Shown: positions 43,002-54,689, counted from the stretch's first letter. The stretch is DNA of 64,000 nucleotides from Microbacterium festucae (GCF_025421715.1 NZ_JAOEFC010000002.1:839831-903830), one strand, 5' to 3'. Notes: generated by a model not told the origin, from the letters alone. Numbers and translations are program-made.

Positions 43002-44456
43002 ATGGGCGAGGGCCGCACGGCTTCTCACGCCGCGGCATCCGGTCCGCGAGCGTCGCGGGACGAGGGGATGTCCTCGTTCGCGCGCCGCCGCGCCGCCGGC
43101 CGCGACGCCCGCGCGCAGCTGCCGAGATCGGCCCACGCCGACGCGCCGCCCGCGGCGGGTCGTCATGACCCGGTGGCGTTGCTCGAGGAGCAGGCCGCGA
43201 CGCGCGTCCCCGATCTCGTGCCGGTGCGTCACGCGCGCATGTCGGTCTCGCCGTTCACCTTCTATCGCGGCGCCGCGCTGCTGATGGCGGCCGATCTCGC
43301 GCGGCTGCCGCACAGCGGGATCACCGTGCAGCTGTGCGGCGACGCGCACCTCACCAACTTCGGCATGTTCGGCACGCCCGAGCGGCGGCTCGTCTTCGAC
43401 ATCAACGACTTCGACGAGACGCTGCCCGGCCCCTTCGAGTGGGACGTGAAGCGCCTGGCCGCGAGCTTCGCCGTCGCCGGGCGCCACCGCGGCTTCTCCG
43501 AGGACGAGACCCGCGCTGCGGTGACCGCCAGCGTGCGCGGGTACCGCGAGGCCATGCGCGCGGCGGCCGCGGCGACCGTGCTCGACGCTTGGTACGACCA
43601 TCGCGACGCTGGGCAGGTGCGACGCTGGCTGCGCGACGAGCGTCGCGCCGGACGTGCGGGCTCTCGCGAGCTCGACCGCCTCGACGCGGCCATCGCCAAG
43701 GCGAGGTCCCGCGACCGGATGAAGGCGTTCGGCAAGCTCGTGCGGCTGGTCGACGGACGCCTGCGCATCGTGGCCGACCCGCCGCTGCTCGTCCCCGTCG
43801 AAGACCTCACCGGCGGCGCCGACGAGACCGAGCTGATGCGGCGACTTCTCGACGAGTACCGCGTGACGCTCCCCCACCTCCGGCATCCGCTGTCGGAGTA
43901 CACCTACCGCCACATGGCCCACAAGGTGGTCGGGGTCGGCAGCGTCGGCACCCGGGCGTGGGTGATCCTCCTCAGCGGGCGCGACGACCGCGACCCGCTG
44001 CTGCTGCAGGCCAAGCAGGCCCAGGCATCGGTGCTCGAGCGGTTCCTCGGGCCCAGCGAGTACCCGAGCCACGGCGAGCGGGTGGTGCGCGGGCAGCGCC
44101 TGATGCAGACCGCGAGCGACATCTTCCTCGGCTGGCAGCAGGTGACGAGCTTCGACGGCGTGAAACGCGACTTCTACGTGCGCCAATTGCACGACTGGAA
44201 GGGCGGCCTCGACCCCGAAGTGATGACCCCGCGCGGGGCGGCGCTGTACGCGAAGATCTGCGGCGAGACCCTCGCCCGTGCGCACGCCCGGTCGGGCGAC
44301 CGGGTGCAGATCGCCGGCTACCTCGGCGCAGGCACCGTCTTCGACGACGCCGTGACCGCGTTCGCCGAGGCGTACGCCGACCAGAACGCGCAGGACTACC
44401 GCGCGTTCACCGACGCGATCGCCTCGGGGCGACTCGCCGTGTCGGAGCGCGCGTGA
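43002..44456 (+). CDS. DUF2252 family protein
   Basis: A 484-residue soluble protein of the DUF2252 family, related to the protein-kinase/aminoglycoside-phosphotransferase fold. Family words: PFTFYRGAALLMAADLA, LCGDAHLTNFGMFG (catalytic-loop-like with His-x-x-Asn), FDINDFDETLPGPFEWDVKR (DFD-like metal motif), and DFYVRQLHDWKGG. The phosphoryl acceptor, if any, is unknown. A basic, Ala-rich tail of about 55 residues precedes the domain. The MFS gene follows after 49 bases rich in CAC/GAC triplets. Confidence 0.85.
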   Translation: MGEGRTASHAAASGPRASRDEGMSSFARRRAAGRDARAQLPRSAHADAPPAAGRHDPVALLEEQAATRVPDLVPVRHARMSVSPFTFYRGAALLMAADLARLPHSGITVQLCGDAHLTNFGMFGTPERRLVFDINDFDETLPGPFEWDVKRLAASFAVAGRHRGFSEDETRAAVTASVRGYREAMRAAAAATVLDAWYDHRDAGQVRRWLRDERRAGRAGSRELDRLDAAIAKARSRDRMKAFGKLVRLVDGRLRIVADPPLLVPVEDLTGGADETELMRRLLDEYRVTLPHLRHPLSEYTYRHMAHKVVGVGSVGTRAWVILLSGRDDRDPLLLQAKQAQASVLERFLGPSEYPSHGERVVRGQRLMQTASDIFLGWQQVTSFDGVKRDFYVRQLHDWKGGLDPEVMTPRGAALYAKICGETLARAHARSGDRVQIAGYLGAGTVFDDAVTAFAEAYADQNAQDYRAFTDAIASGRLAVSERA

Positions 44457-44505
44457 TCCGCGCCGCCGGCACCGCCACGACCACGACCACCACCGGGGAG
44501 GCCTC

Positions 44506-46113
44506 ATGAAGAAGTGGGCGGTCGTCATCGTGCTCGGGTTCGCGCAGTTCGTCATGGTGCTCGACGGCACCGTGATGAACGTGTCGATCTCCACGGTCGT
44601 CGTCGATCTCGACACCACGGTGGCCGCGATGCAGGCGGCGATCACTTTTTACACCCTCACGATGGCCGCGTTCATGCTGCTGGGGGCCAAGCTCGGCGAC
44701 GTGTGGGGGCGGCGGCGGGCGTTCGTGATCGGGTCGGCCGTCTACGCGGTCGGGTCGCTGATCACGGCGCTGAGTCCCGACATCCGCGTGCTGTTCCTGG
44801 GCTGGTCGGTGATCGAAGGGCTCGGGGCGGTGCTGGTGATCCCCGCGATCGCCGCGCTCATCGCCGACAATTACACCGGGCGCGACCGGGTGACCGCGTA
44901 TGCCGTCATCGGAGCGGTCTCCGGGGCCGCCGTGGCGGCGGGTCCGCTCATCGGCGGCTATGTGACCACTTACTTCGACTGGCGCTACGTGTTCGTCGGC
45001 GAGGTGGTGATCATGATCGGCGTGGTCGCCTGCGCGCGCCTGATCGCCGACACCACCGCCCGGCAGACGGCCCGCATCGATCTCCTCAGCGTCGTGGTCT
45101 CCGCCGTCGGGCTCGTGTGCGTGGTGCTCGGGATGCTGCAGAGCAAGACCTGGGGGTGGATCCTGCCGCTGTACCCGCCCGAGGTGGCCGGGGTCACGAT
45201 CGCCCCGTTCGGCATCTCCCCCACCGCCTGGCTGCTCGCCCTCGGCGGCGTGCTGATCCACCTCTTCTTCCGCCGGCAGCGCGCGCTGGTGCGCCGGGGG
45301 CGTGCCCCCCTCGTGCACGTCGAGGTGTTCAGCATCCGCCGGCTGCGCAGCGGCCTGTCGGTGCTCGGCGCGCAGTACGCGGTGACGGCGGGCCTGTTCT
45401 TCATGGTGCCGGTCTACCTGCAGATGACGCTGGGGCTCGATGCGCTGGAGACCGGCGTGAAGATCTTCCCGCTGTCGGTGTCGCTCATCCTCTTCTCCAT
45501 CGTGGGCACCCGGCTGGCGTCGATCTGGTCGCCCCGGCGGATCGTGCGCGGCGGGCAGCTGCTGCTGGTGGTCAGCGCCGTCCTGCTGCTCTCGGCGGTC
45601 ACCGTGGATCTGCGCAGCGTGCTGTTCGGCGTCGGAATGTTCCTCGCCGGCAGCGCCCTGGGCCTGCTGGCCTCGCAGCTCGGCAACGTCAACATGTCGA
45701 GCGTCGGCGAAGACCGAACCAGCGAGGTGGGCGGCCTGCAGGGCGTCTTCCAGAACCTGGGATCGTCGCTCGGCACCGCCCTCATCGGGTCGATCCTCAT
45801 CGGGTCGCTCGCCACCTCGTTCGCCGGCGGCGTGGCCGCCTCGCAGCTGCCCGACGACGTGCGCGCGGTGGTCAGCGAGCAGACCGAGGGCGGAGTCACC
45901 ATCATCCCCGCCGCCGATGTGACCGCCATCGCCGAGCAGGCCGGTCTCGACACCGACGACGCCGACACCCTCGCGACGATCTACCGCGACTCCCAGCTCT
46001 CGGCACTGCGCGTCTCGCTGTTCGGCCTCATCGCCATCGCCCTGGCCTCGCTGCTGTTCTCCCGCGGCATCCCCGCCGACGCCCCCGTGCGACGCAAGGC
46101 GACGACCGCCTAG
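44506..46113 (+). CDS. DHA2-family (14-segment) MFS exporter
   Basis: A 535-residue EmrB/QacA-type drug:proton antiporter with about fourteen hydrophobic segments. MVLDGTVMNVSISTV in the first segment carries the acidic residue typical of DHA2 proteins; KLGDVWGRRRAF is the MFS motif A; GPLIGGYVTTYFDWRYVF is antiporter motif C. An extracellular loop lies near 445-490. GGGGAGG is found just before the ATG. May be co-transcribed with the DUF2252 gene. Confidence 0.9.
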   Translation: MKKWAVVIVLGFAQFVMVLDGTVMNVSISTVVVDLDTTVAAMQAAITFYTLTMAAFMLLGAKLGDVWGRRRAFVIGSAVYAVGSLITALSPDIRVLFLGWSVIEGLGAVLVIPAIAALIADNYTGRDRVTAYAVIGAVSGAAVAAGPLIGGYVTTYFDWRYVFVGEVVIMIGVVACARLIADTTARQTARIDLLSVVVSAVGLVCVVLGMLQSKTWGWILPLYPPEVAGVTIAPFGISPTAWLLALGGVLIHLFFRRQRALVRRGRAPLVHVEVFSIRRLRSGLSVLGAQYAVTAGLFFMVPVYLQMTLGLDALETGVKIFPLSVSLILFSIVGTRLASIWSPRRIVRGGQLLLVVSAVLLLSAVTVDLRSVLFGVGMFLAGSALGLLASQLGNVNMSSVGEDRTSEVGGLQGVFQNLGSSLGTALIGSILIGSLATSFAGGVAASQLPDDVRAVVSEQTEGGVTIIPAADVTAIAEQAGLDTDDADTLATIYRDSQLSALRVSLFGLIAIALASLLFSRGIPADAPVRRKATTA

Positions 46114-46177
46114 GGGTCGCTGTGGCAGCCCCGCCGTAGACACGGCGATCGCCGGCGCCCCGCGGGGCGTCGCGGCG

Positions 46178-46183
46178 TAGCGT
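46178..46183 (+). promoter_or_regulatory. -10 box of the small exported protein gene, leaderless type
   Basis: TAGCGT, seven bases before ATG 46191. Confidence 0.45.
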
Positions 46184-46190
46184 CTGCCGC

Positions 46191-46673
46191 ATGAGAGACG
46201 ACATGCCCCGGCCCGAGCGGGCGGTCGAGCGCCGCGCGCTCCTGCGCGCGTCGGCCTGGGCTGTTCCCGTCATCGTGCTGACCACCGCGACACCGGCGGC
46301 TGCGGCGAACTCGCCGCAGGGCTCCTACTCGTTCTCCGCCGCATCCGGACTGTCGGCGGACGGCACCCGAGTGGAGCTCACGGTCACCCTGACGACGACA
46401 AGGCCGCTGGCCACGCAGGCGGTCGTGACGCTGTCGCCCGGCACGGGCGAGACGGCATCATGGGGCGATGCGTCCGGATGGTCGCACGGTCGCAGCCCGT
46501 CCGGCGACACCTTCACCTCACTGGTCAGCACGTCGTCGCAGGCCTTCACCGGGTCCGTGTCCGTCGCCGCTCTGAACGCGGCGCCGGTGACGTTGGTGGC
46601 CACACTGAACGACAGCCGCCTGCAGGGTCGCGCATTGCTGCTGCGGGTCAACCCCGACGGCACCTTGACGTGA
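46191..46673 (+). CDS. Small Tat-type exported protein, unknown function
   Basis: A 160-residue protein. The N-terminus ERRALLRASAWAVPVIVLT is a twin-arginine-like signal (Arg-Arg followed by a hydrophobic core) with a likely signal-peptidase site after TPAAAA near residue 39. The mature ~120 residues are Ser/Thr-rich beta strands (YSFSAASGLS, RVELTVTLTTTRPLA), like a single Ig-like domain. No Cys and no anchor, so it is probably released. I do not recognise a family. Confidence 0.7.
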   Translation: MRDDMPRPERAVERRALLRASAWAVPVIVLTTATPAAAANSPQGSYSFSAASGLSADGTRVELTVTLTTTRPLATQAVVTLSPGTGETASWGDASGWSHGRSPSGDTFTSLVSTSSQAFTGSVSVAALNAAPVTLVATLNDSRLQGRALLLRVNPDGTLT

Positions 46674-46711
46674 GCGCCCGGCATACGGATCTGCGCACGT
46701 GAGACAGCACG

Positions 46712-46753
46712 AGGCCCCCGGCGGATGCTCGTGGGAGCACCGACCGGGGGCCT
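46712..46753. terminator. Terminator between the exported-protein gene and nrdF
   Basis: AGGCCCCCGG at 46712-46721 pairs with CCGGGGGCCT at 46744-46753, a 10-bp stem; the 22-base loop also contains a small internal stem (GTGCTC-like pairing). It lies between converging genes and could serve both. Confidence 0.75.
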
Positions 46754-46774
46754 TGTCGCCGGATCAGGCGGGAC

Positions 46775-49945
<3,171 letters not shown>

Positions 49946-49964
<19 letters not shown>

Positions 49965-50386
49965 CGTTCCAATCCGTCGCTCACGCGATCGACATCGTCC
50001 TGCGTGCCGAACAGTTCCAGCTTGTACAGGTGCGGCACGAGGCACTTGCGGCTGATGATGTCTCCGGCGGCGCAATAGGACGCCCCGAAGTTGGTGTTGC
50101 CGGCGGAGACGACTCCGCGGATGAGGTTCCGGTTGCGCTCGTCGTTGAGGAACCGGATGACCTGCTTGGGCACCGCCCCCTTCTCCTCACCGCGCCCCTG
50201 ACCGCCCCCGTAGGTGGGGGTGACGAGCACGAACGGCTCGTCCACCACGAGGGGGTGGTCAGCGGGATGCAGCGGGATGCGGAGGGCGGGGAGCCCGAGT
50301 TTTTCGATGAAGCGCGCCGTGTTGCCCGACACGCTGGAGAAGTAGACGAGCAACGGCGCTCGCGTAGCGATCGCCGTGCTCATCAT
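49946..50386 (-). CDS. nrdI: NrdI flavodoxin-like protein
   Basis: A 146-residue flavoprotein that supplies oxidant to assemble the NrdF dimanganese-tyrosyl radical. [19 protein letters not shown] is the FMN phosphate loop; [20 protein letters not shown] and [16 protein letters not shown] are further flavin-loop words. Its presence supports a manganese class Ib enzyme. The ATG overlaps the nrdH stop (TGATG); its end overlaps the start of nrdE. Confidence 0.95.
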
Positions 50387-50619
50387 CACGCGAGACGCGA
50401 AGCGAGCTCGTCGATCTTGTCGGGACGGAAGCCCGACCAGTGGTCCTCGTCGGTGACGACGACCGGTGCCTGCAGGTACCCGAGCGACTTGACGCGCTCG
50501 AGGGCTGCCGGGTCTTCGGAGAGGTCGAGAACCTCGTACTCGATGCCCTTCGAATCCAGCGCGCGGTACGTCGCGTTGCACTGAACGCACGACGGCTTGG
50601 TGTAGACCGTGATCGCCAT
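50386..50619 (-). CDS. nrdH: NrdH glutaredoxin-like electron donor
   Basis: A 77-residue thioredoxin-fold redoxin that reduces Nrd[18 protein letters not shown] holds the CVQC redox pair; [13 protein letters not shown] is the conserved C-terminal NrdH motif that fits thioredoxin reductase rather than glutathione. GGGAGAA lies upstream of ATG 50619. First gene of the operon. Confidence 0.96.
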   Translation of the reverse strand: MAITVYTKPSCVQCNATYRALDSKGIEYEVLDLSEDPAALERVKSLGYLQAPVVVTDEDHWSGFRPDKIDELASRLA

Positions 50620-50681
50620 GTCGACCTGTTTCTCCCTCAAAGTTCCCGATGTGTCCCGGCAGCATCGTGCCGGGAGTCCAA

Positions 50682-50693
50682 TACTACATATGG
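50682..50693 (-). promoter_or_regulatory. Candidate NrdR box 1, overlapping the nrdH -10 region
   Basis: CCATATGTAGTA on the minus strand matches about 9 of 12 core positions of the NrdR consensus CWATATATWGTG as I remember it. It overlaps TAGTAT (50681-50686), a suitable -10 box for nrdH. Confidence 0.45.
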
Positions 50694-50713
50694 GTACGGA
50701 CGTTGGACAGCAC

Positions 50714-50725
50714 CACAAGGGGTAG
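50714..50725 (-). promoter_or_regulatory. Candidate NrdR box 2
   Basis: CTACCCCTTGTG on the minus strand, a weaker match, exactly 32 bases from box 1 start to start. Tandem NrdR boxes are usually about three helical turns apart, which is the main reason for the call. Confidence 0.35.
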
Positions 50726-50752
50726 TAGTTACATCAATGTAGTTTTCCGCCG

Positions 50753-50919
50753 TCCTCCACAGATACAACACAGGTTGTCCACCGTTTCATCCACAGTTGC
50801 GACGTCTTCTCCCCGGCCGGAAAAGTCCAGGATCGCGGGCGTTTCGACGGGACCGCACCCGCGTCCTCCACAGAAGCGACGTTACGAGGGGCCTCCGACA
50901 TCAGGATTCCTGTGGACAG
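50753..50919. promoter_or_regulatory. Cluster of DnaA-box-like 9-mers
   Basis: TTGTCCACC (50775-50783), TCATCCACA (50787-50795), TCCTCCACA (50753-50761 and 50864-50872) and, on the minus strand, CTGTCCACA (50911-50919). Compared with TTATCCACA/TTGTCCACA each has one or two mismatches. DnaA control of nrd genes is known in other bacteria; here it is only suggested. Confidence 0.35.
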
Positions 50920-50955
50920 TGCGCTCCGGCGTGTCGTGCGCGTCCGACGGCCCGG

Positions 50956-50961
50956 TAACGT
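50956..50961 (+). promoter_or_regulatory. -10 box of the MFS gene, leaderless type
   Basis: TAACGT, six bases before GTG 50968. Confidence 0.5.
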
Positions 50962-50967
50962 TGAGGG

Positions 50968-52173
50968 GTGGCGGGATATCGTGAGCTCCTGCGCGCTCCG
51001 GGTGTCGCGCGCATCATCGCGGCACAGTTGACAGCCCGCTTCCCCAACGGCATGACCAGCCTCGCGCTGCTGCTGCACGTGGAACGCACCACCGGCTCGT
51101 ACGCGGCGGCGGGCATCGTGCTGGCGGCGACCTCCATCGGGCAGGCCATCGCGGGGCCCGTGACCAGCCGCTGGATGGGCGTCTGGGGCATCCGCCGGGT
51201 GCTGACGGCCACCACCGCGGTGTGCGCCGCGGCGATCCTGGTGATGGCCCTCGTGCCGATGCATCTGGCCGGCTACGTCGTGCTCGGCTTCATCGCGGGC
51301 ATGTCCACCCCGCCGGTGCAGTCGGCGGTGCGCACGATCTACCCCAAGCTCGTCACCTCGCGGCAGCTGACCCCGCTGTTCTCGCTGGATGCCAGCCTCC
51401 AGGAGATCATCTGGATCCTCGCCCCCGTGGTGATCACCATCGTCGCCACCCAGGCCGGCACCGTGCCCGGTCTCCTGCTCATCGTGGCGATCCTCGTCGG
51501 CGGCGGCGCGTGGTTCATCCTCTCCCCCGAGGTCGGCCGCGTGCGCATCCCGCGCAGCCGGCGGCCGCTCGGCCGGGTGCTGGCCAAGCCCACCGTGCTG
51601 CTGGCCACCGTCATCGGCTTCCTGCTCATCGGCGCGTGCTCGGCCGTCGAAGCCGCGGTCGTGGCCAACTTCGGCCACGGGGGCCTCGAGGCCGGTCTCG
51701 TGCTGGCGATCTTCTCGGTCGGCTCGCTCGCCGGCGGCCTGGCGTTCGGCCACATCCCGATGGGCCCCTGGGCGATGGCGCGGCGCCTGGCGGTGCTGGC
51801 GGTGGGCCTCAGCCTCACCGTCTTCTCCCTCAGCTTCTGGTGGCTCGGCGTGTCGCTGGTGATCGCCGGCATCGGCATCGCCCCGGCCCTCGCGGTGATG
51901 TTCGCGATGACCTCGGCCTCGGTGAAGTTCAGCGAGACCGCCGAGGCCTACGGCTGGATCGGCACCGGCCAGCTCATCGGCGCTGCGGCGGGGTCGGCGG
52001 TGGCCGGGTTCCTCATCGACGGCGTCGGACCCATCGGCGCCTTCTGGGCGGGCGCCGGCTTCGCGCTCGTGGGCACGGTGGTGGCGATCACGTGCGTCCG
52101 CGGCTTCCCCGATCTGCGCCACCGCGACCCGAGCCCGCTGCCCGACACCGAGCCGGTCCCCGTCATCACCTGA
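50968..52173 (+). CDS. MFS transporter (12 segments)
   Basis: A 401-residue major facilitator with twelve hydrophobic segments, resembling the DHA1/YfcJ-like branch seen in actinobacteria. Recognisable stretches: FPNGMTSLALLLHV in the first segment, VTSRWMGVWGIRRVL as motif A, and SLDASLQEIIWILAPVV. The substrate is unknown. GTG start with a TAACGT box six bases upstream. Confidence 0.85.
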   Translation: MAGYRELLRAPGVARIIAAQLTARFPNGMTSLALLLHVERTTGSYAAAGIVLAATSIGQAIAGPVTSRWMGVWGIRRVLTATTAVCAAAILVMALVPMHLAGYVVLGFIAGMSTPPVQSAVRTIYPKLVTSRQLTPLFSLDASLQEIIWILAPVVITIVATQAGTVPGLLLIVAILVGGGAWFILSPEVGRVRIPRSRRPLGRVLAKPTVLLATVIGFLLIGACSAVEAAVVANFGHGGLEAGLVLAIFSVGSLAGGLAFGHIPMGPWAMARRLAVLAVGLSLTVFSLSFWWLGVSLVIAGIGIAPALAVMFAMTSASVKFSETAEAYGWIGTGQLIGAAAGSAVAGFLIDGVGPIGAFWAGAGFALVGTVVAITCVRGFPDLRHRDPSPLPDTEPVPVIT

Positions 52174-52211
52174 GCCCTCCTGAGCACTCGGCGACCGCAG
52201 AGACCTCACGC

Positions 52212-52247
52212 GCGTCACCGGCGCGCGTCACCGGCGGCGTCACCGAC
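52212..52247 (+). repeat. Three direct repeats upstream of the hydrolase promoter
   Basis: GCGTCACCGGC occurs at 52212-52222 and 52225-52235, with a third imperfect copy (GCGTCACCGAC) at 52237-52247. Periods are 13 and 12 bases. The last copy ends 13 bases before the TACGCT box, covering the expected -35 position; possible regulator iterons. Confidence 0.55.
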
Positions 52248-52260
52248 GGCATCCGCGTCC

Positions 52261-52266
52261 TACGCT
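52261..52266 (+). promoter_or_regulatory. -10 box of the alpha/beta hydrolase gene, leaderless type
   Basis: TACGCT, six bases before GTG 52273. Confidence 0.45.
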
Positions 52267-52272
52267 GGTCGG

Positions 52273-53028
52273 GTGCCCGCACCCGTCACCCTCCCCCGTC
52301 TGTCCTGGGGCGTGCCCCACGCCCGCCGGCGCGCGTTGCTGATCCACGGTCTCGGCTCCAGCGGCGCCCTGATGTGGCGCTTCGGCACGGCGCTGGCCGA
52401 TGCCGGCTGGTGTGCGGTCGCCGTCGACCTGCGCGGGCACGGCCGCGCCCCGCGGGCACTGGATTACTCCATCGCCGCCTACGCCGCCGACGTGCGCCAC
52501 ACCGGCGCCGACGACGACGCGCCCTGGGATCTCGTGATCGGCCACTCCCTCGGCGGTGCCGCCGCCACCGTGGCCGCCGCCGACGCCCCCGCCTGGACCC
52601 GCCGGCTGGTGCTCGTCGACCCCGCCATCCACCTCGCCGCGCGCGACCGCACGATCGTCGCCAACAGCCAGCAGCGCGCCTTCGCCGACACGTCGGTGGC
52701 GGCGGTGCGCGCCGAGCATCCCGCGTGGCATCCGCACGACATCGAGCTGAAGGGCCTCGCCGCCCAGCAGGCCAGCCCGTGGGCGGTCGCGGAGACGAGC
52801 GCGCAGAACACGCCGTGGGATGTGCGCGAGGCGGTCACCCGGCTCACCGTGCCCACCCACGTCATCGGCAGCGACCCCGCGGTGTACTCGATCTTCACCG
52901 GCGACCTCGCCGCCGAGGTGCGCCGACATCCGCTGGTCACCATGTCGGTGGTCGCCGGCGCCGGCCACTCGCCGCATCGCGACGCGCCCGACGAGACGAT
53001 GCGCCAGCTGCTGGCCGTGCTCGACTGA
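52273..53028 (+). CDS. Alpha/beta-hydrolase fold protein
   Basis: A 251-residue hydrolase. LLIHGLGSSGALMW gives the oxyanion His-Gly, VIGHSLGGAAAT the nucleophile elbow (Ser), and GAGHSPHRD the catalytic His near the C-terminus. The layout matches small esterase or haloperoxidase-like enzymes; the substrate is unknown. No signal peptide. Confidence 0.88.
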   Translation: MPAPVTLPRLSWGVPHARRRALLIHGLGSSGALMWRFGTALADAGWCAVAVDLRGHGRAPRALDYSIAAYAADVRHTGADDDAPWDLVIGHSLGGAAATVAAADAPAWTRRLVLVDPAIHLAARDRTIVANSQQRAFADTSVAAVRAEHPAWHPHDIELKGLAAQQASPWAVAETSAQNTPWDVREAVTRLTVPTHVIGSDPAVYSIFTGDLAAEVRRHPLVTMSVVAGAGHSPHRDAPDETMRQLLAVLD

Positions 53029-53041
53029 GCCCGGCGCGGAG

Positions 53042-53446
53042 TCAGGCCACGCGCCGCAGCACCGCCAGCAGCGCCAGCCCGTAGGCGTCTTCGGGCTGCG
53101 GGTGCTCGGTGGTGATGCGCTCCCCCGCGAACTCGATCTCGACGCGGTGGGTGTCGGTCAGGCGCGTGAGCGACCGGAAGGCGCTGCGCAGCAGTTCGCG
53201 CAGCTGGTCTTCGCGCGGCAGCCACAGGGCGTCTTCGAGCGCGACCGAATCCAGCGCCCACTCGGTGGTCCCGTTGAAGGCGAGGATCGTGCCGGTCGGG
53301 TAGGTGCGGGCCTCGATGGTCATCTCGCTCACCGTGAACACGTCGGCGTCGAACTCGGGCTCGTCGAGCTGGAAGCGATCGCCGGATGCCGGATGCCAGA
53401 CGAGTCCGGCCGCACGCAGGTCGAGCGCCAGGTCGGTGGAGATCAT
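53042..53446 (-). CDS. Conserved actinobacterial protein of unknown function
   Basis: A 134-residue soluble protein. ISTDLALDLRAAGLVWHPASGD, split here by family recall, and GTTEWALDSV, EALWLPREDQLREL-like words are typical of a small conserved actinobacterial family sometimes labelled pilus assembly protein CpaE, a label I see no support for (no ATPase motif). A CATGAT box lies six bases before ATG 53446. Converges on the hydrolase gene. Confidence 0.75.
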   Translation of the reverse strand: MISTDLALDLRAAGLVWHPASGDRFQLDEPEFDADVFTVSEMTIEARTYPTGTILAFNGTTEWALDSVALEDALWLPREDQLRELLRSAFRSLTRLTDTHRVEIEFAGERITTEHPQPEDAYGLALLAVLRRVA

Positions 53447-53452
53447 CCCTCC

Positions 53453-53458
53453 ATCATG
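53453..53458 (-). promoter_or_regulatory. -10-like box, leaderless type
   Basis: CATGAT on the minus strand, six bases before ATG 53446; weaker than the TANNNT boxes elsewhere. Confidence 0.35.
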
Positions 53459-53502
53459 GGCCCGGATCGACCGGCCACCGGCCGCCGGCGGCGATCGCGC
53501 GG

Positions 53503-53508
53503 GACAAT
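53503..53508 (+). promoter_or_regulatory. -10 box of the acyl-CoA dehydrogenase gene, leaderless type
   Basis: GACAAT, six bases before GTG 53515; the GGAGGG directly against the GTG is too close to be a normal ribosome binding site. Confidence 0.4.
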
Positions 53509-53514
53509 GGAGGG

Positions 53515-54672
53515 GTGACCGCCTTCGATCCCGCCGCGTTCCTGCCCGACGACCTGCTCGAGACCATCCGCTCGCGCGCCGCGGGAGTCGACCGCGACAA
53601 CGTCTTCCCCGTCGACGACCTCGCCGATCTGACCGCCGCCGGCTATCTCGGCATCCTCGTGCCCGCCGAGCTCGGCGGCGCGGGGCTGAGCCTGGCCGAG
53701 GCGGCCGTGCTGCAGCAGCGGCTGGCCACGGCCGCGCCCGCCACGGCGCTGGCGATCAACATGCACCTCGTGTGGACGGGGGTGGCCAAGGTCATGGGCG
53801 AGCGCGGCATCGACACGCTCCGCTTCGTGCAGGAGGGGGCGGTGGCCGGCGAGGTCTTCGCATTCGGCATCAGCGAGGCGGGCAACGACCTCGTGCTGTT
53901 CGGCAGCGACACCGTCGCCGAGCCCCAGCCCGACGGCTCGTACACCTTCACCGGCCGCAAGATCTTCACCTCGCTCGGCCCGGTGTGGACTCAGCTGGGC
54001 CTGCACGGCCTCGACACCACCAGCCCCGACGCCCCGCAGCTGGTCTACGCGTTCGTGCCGCGCACGGATGCCGTGATCACGCGCGACGACTGGGACACCG
54101 TCGGCATGCGCGGCACCCAGAGCCGCACCACCGAGCTGCACGGCGCGCACGCGCCGGCAGGCCGAGTGGTGCGCCGTGTGGCGCCGGGCCCGAACCCCGA
54201 CCCGATCGTGTTCGGCATCTTCAGCGTGTTCGAGCTGCTGCTGGCCGCCGTCTACACCGGTGTCGCGCGCCGGGCGCTGGATGTGGCGGTGGAGACGGCG
54301 CGCGCCCGCACCTCGAAGAAGACCGGCGCCCCCTACAGCCACGACCCCGACATCCGCTGGCGCGTGGCCGAGATGGCCCTCGCCTACGACGCGCTGCCGC
54401 CGCAGATCGAGGCGCTCGCGCACGACGTCGACGCGGGCACCGACCACGGCGGGCTGTGGTTCGCCAAGCTCAGCGGCGTGAAGCACCGCGCGGTCACCAC
54501 CGCCAAGCAGGTCGTCGACGAGGCGATGCTCGTGGGCGGCGGATCGTCGTACTTCAGCGGTCACGAGCTGGGCAGGCTCTACCGCGATGTGCTGGCGGGG
54601 CTGTTCCACCCGTCCGACCCCGAGTCGGCGCACGCCACCGTCGCCTCGGCGTGGCTGGGTTCGGTCGGCTGA
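53515..54672 (+). CDS. Acyl-CoA dehydrogenase family protein
   Basis: A 385-residue flavoenzyme of the acyl-CoA dehydrogenase fold, oxidising an acyl thioester or a related substrate. The N-terminal helical domain has LGGAGLSLAEAAVLQQRLA; the middle beta domain shows FGISEAGNDL and YTFTGRKIFTSLG, as in the FAD-binding region; the C-terminal helices include AKQVVDEAMLVGGGSSY. Substrate unknown; no other beta-oxidation gene is adjacent, so a stand-alone or degradative role is possible. Confidence 0.88.
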   Translation: MTAFDPAAFLPDDLLETIRSRAAGVDRDNVFPVDDLADLTAAGYLGILVPAELGGAGLSLAEAAVLQQRLATAAPATALAINMHLVWTGVAKVMGERGIDTLRFVQEGAVAGEVFAFGISEAGNDLVLFGSDTVAEPQPDGSYTFTGRKIFTSLGPVWTQLGLHGLDTTSPDAPQLVYAFVPRTDAVITRDDWDTVGMRGTQSRTTELHGAHAPAGRVVRRVAPGPNPDPIVFGIFSVFELLLAAVYTGVARRALDVAVETARARTSKKTGAPYSHDPDIRWRVAEMALAYDALPPQIEALAHDVDAGTDHGGLWFAKLSGVKHRAVTTAKQVVDEAMLVGGGSSYFSGHELGRLYRDVLAGLFHPSDPESAHATVASAWLGSVG

Positions 54673-54689
54673 CCCGCCCCGCGGCCGGC

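Larger units (their letters stand above)
50620..50967. other. Divergent region between nrdH and an MFS gene, 348 bp
   Basis: No gene seen. It holds the nrdH leader and promoter, the two candidate NrdR boxes, a near-palindrome AACTACATTGATGTAACTAC on the minus strand around 50727-50743, and five DnaA-box-like words between 50753 and 50919. The -10 box of the MFS gene lies at its right end. Confidence 0.6.

Noticed and set aside
44457..44505. Triplet-rich CAC/GAC stretch between the DUF2252 and exporter genes
   Set aside because: Too short and simple to call a repeat element; it contains only the exporter's ribosome binding site.
53042..53446. Label pilus assembly protein CpaE for this 134-residue protein
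   Set aside because: CpaE is a ParA-like ATPase of several hundred residues; no Walker motif or pilus gene is present.
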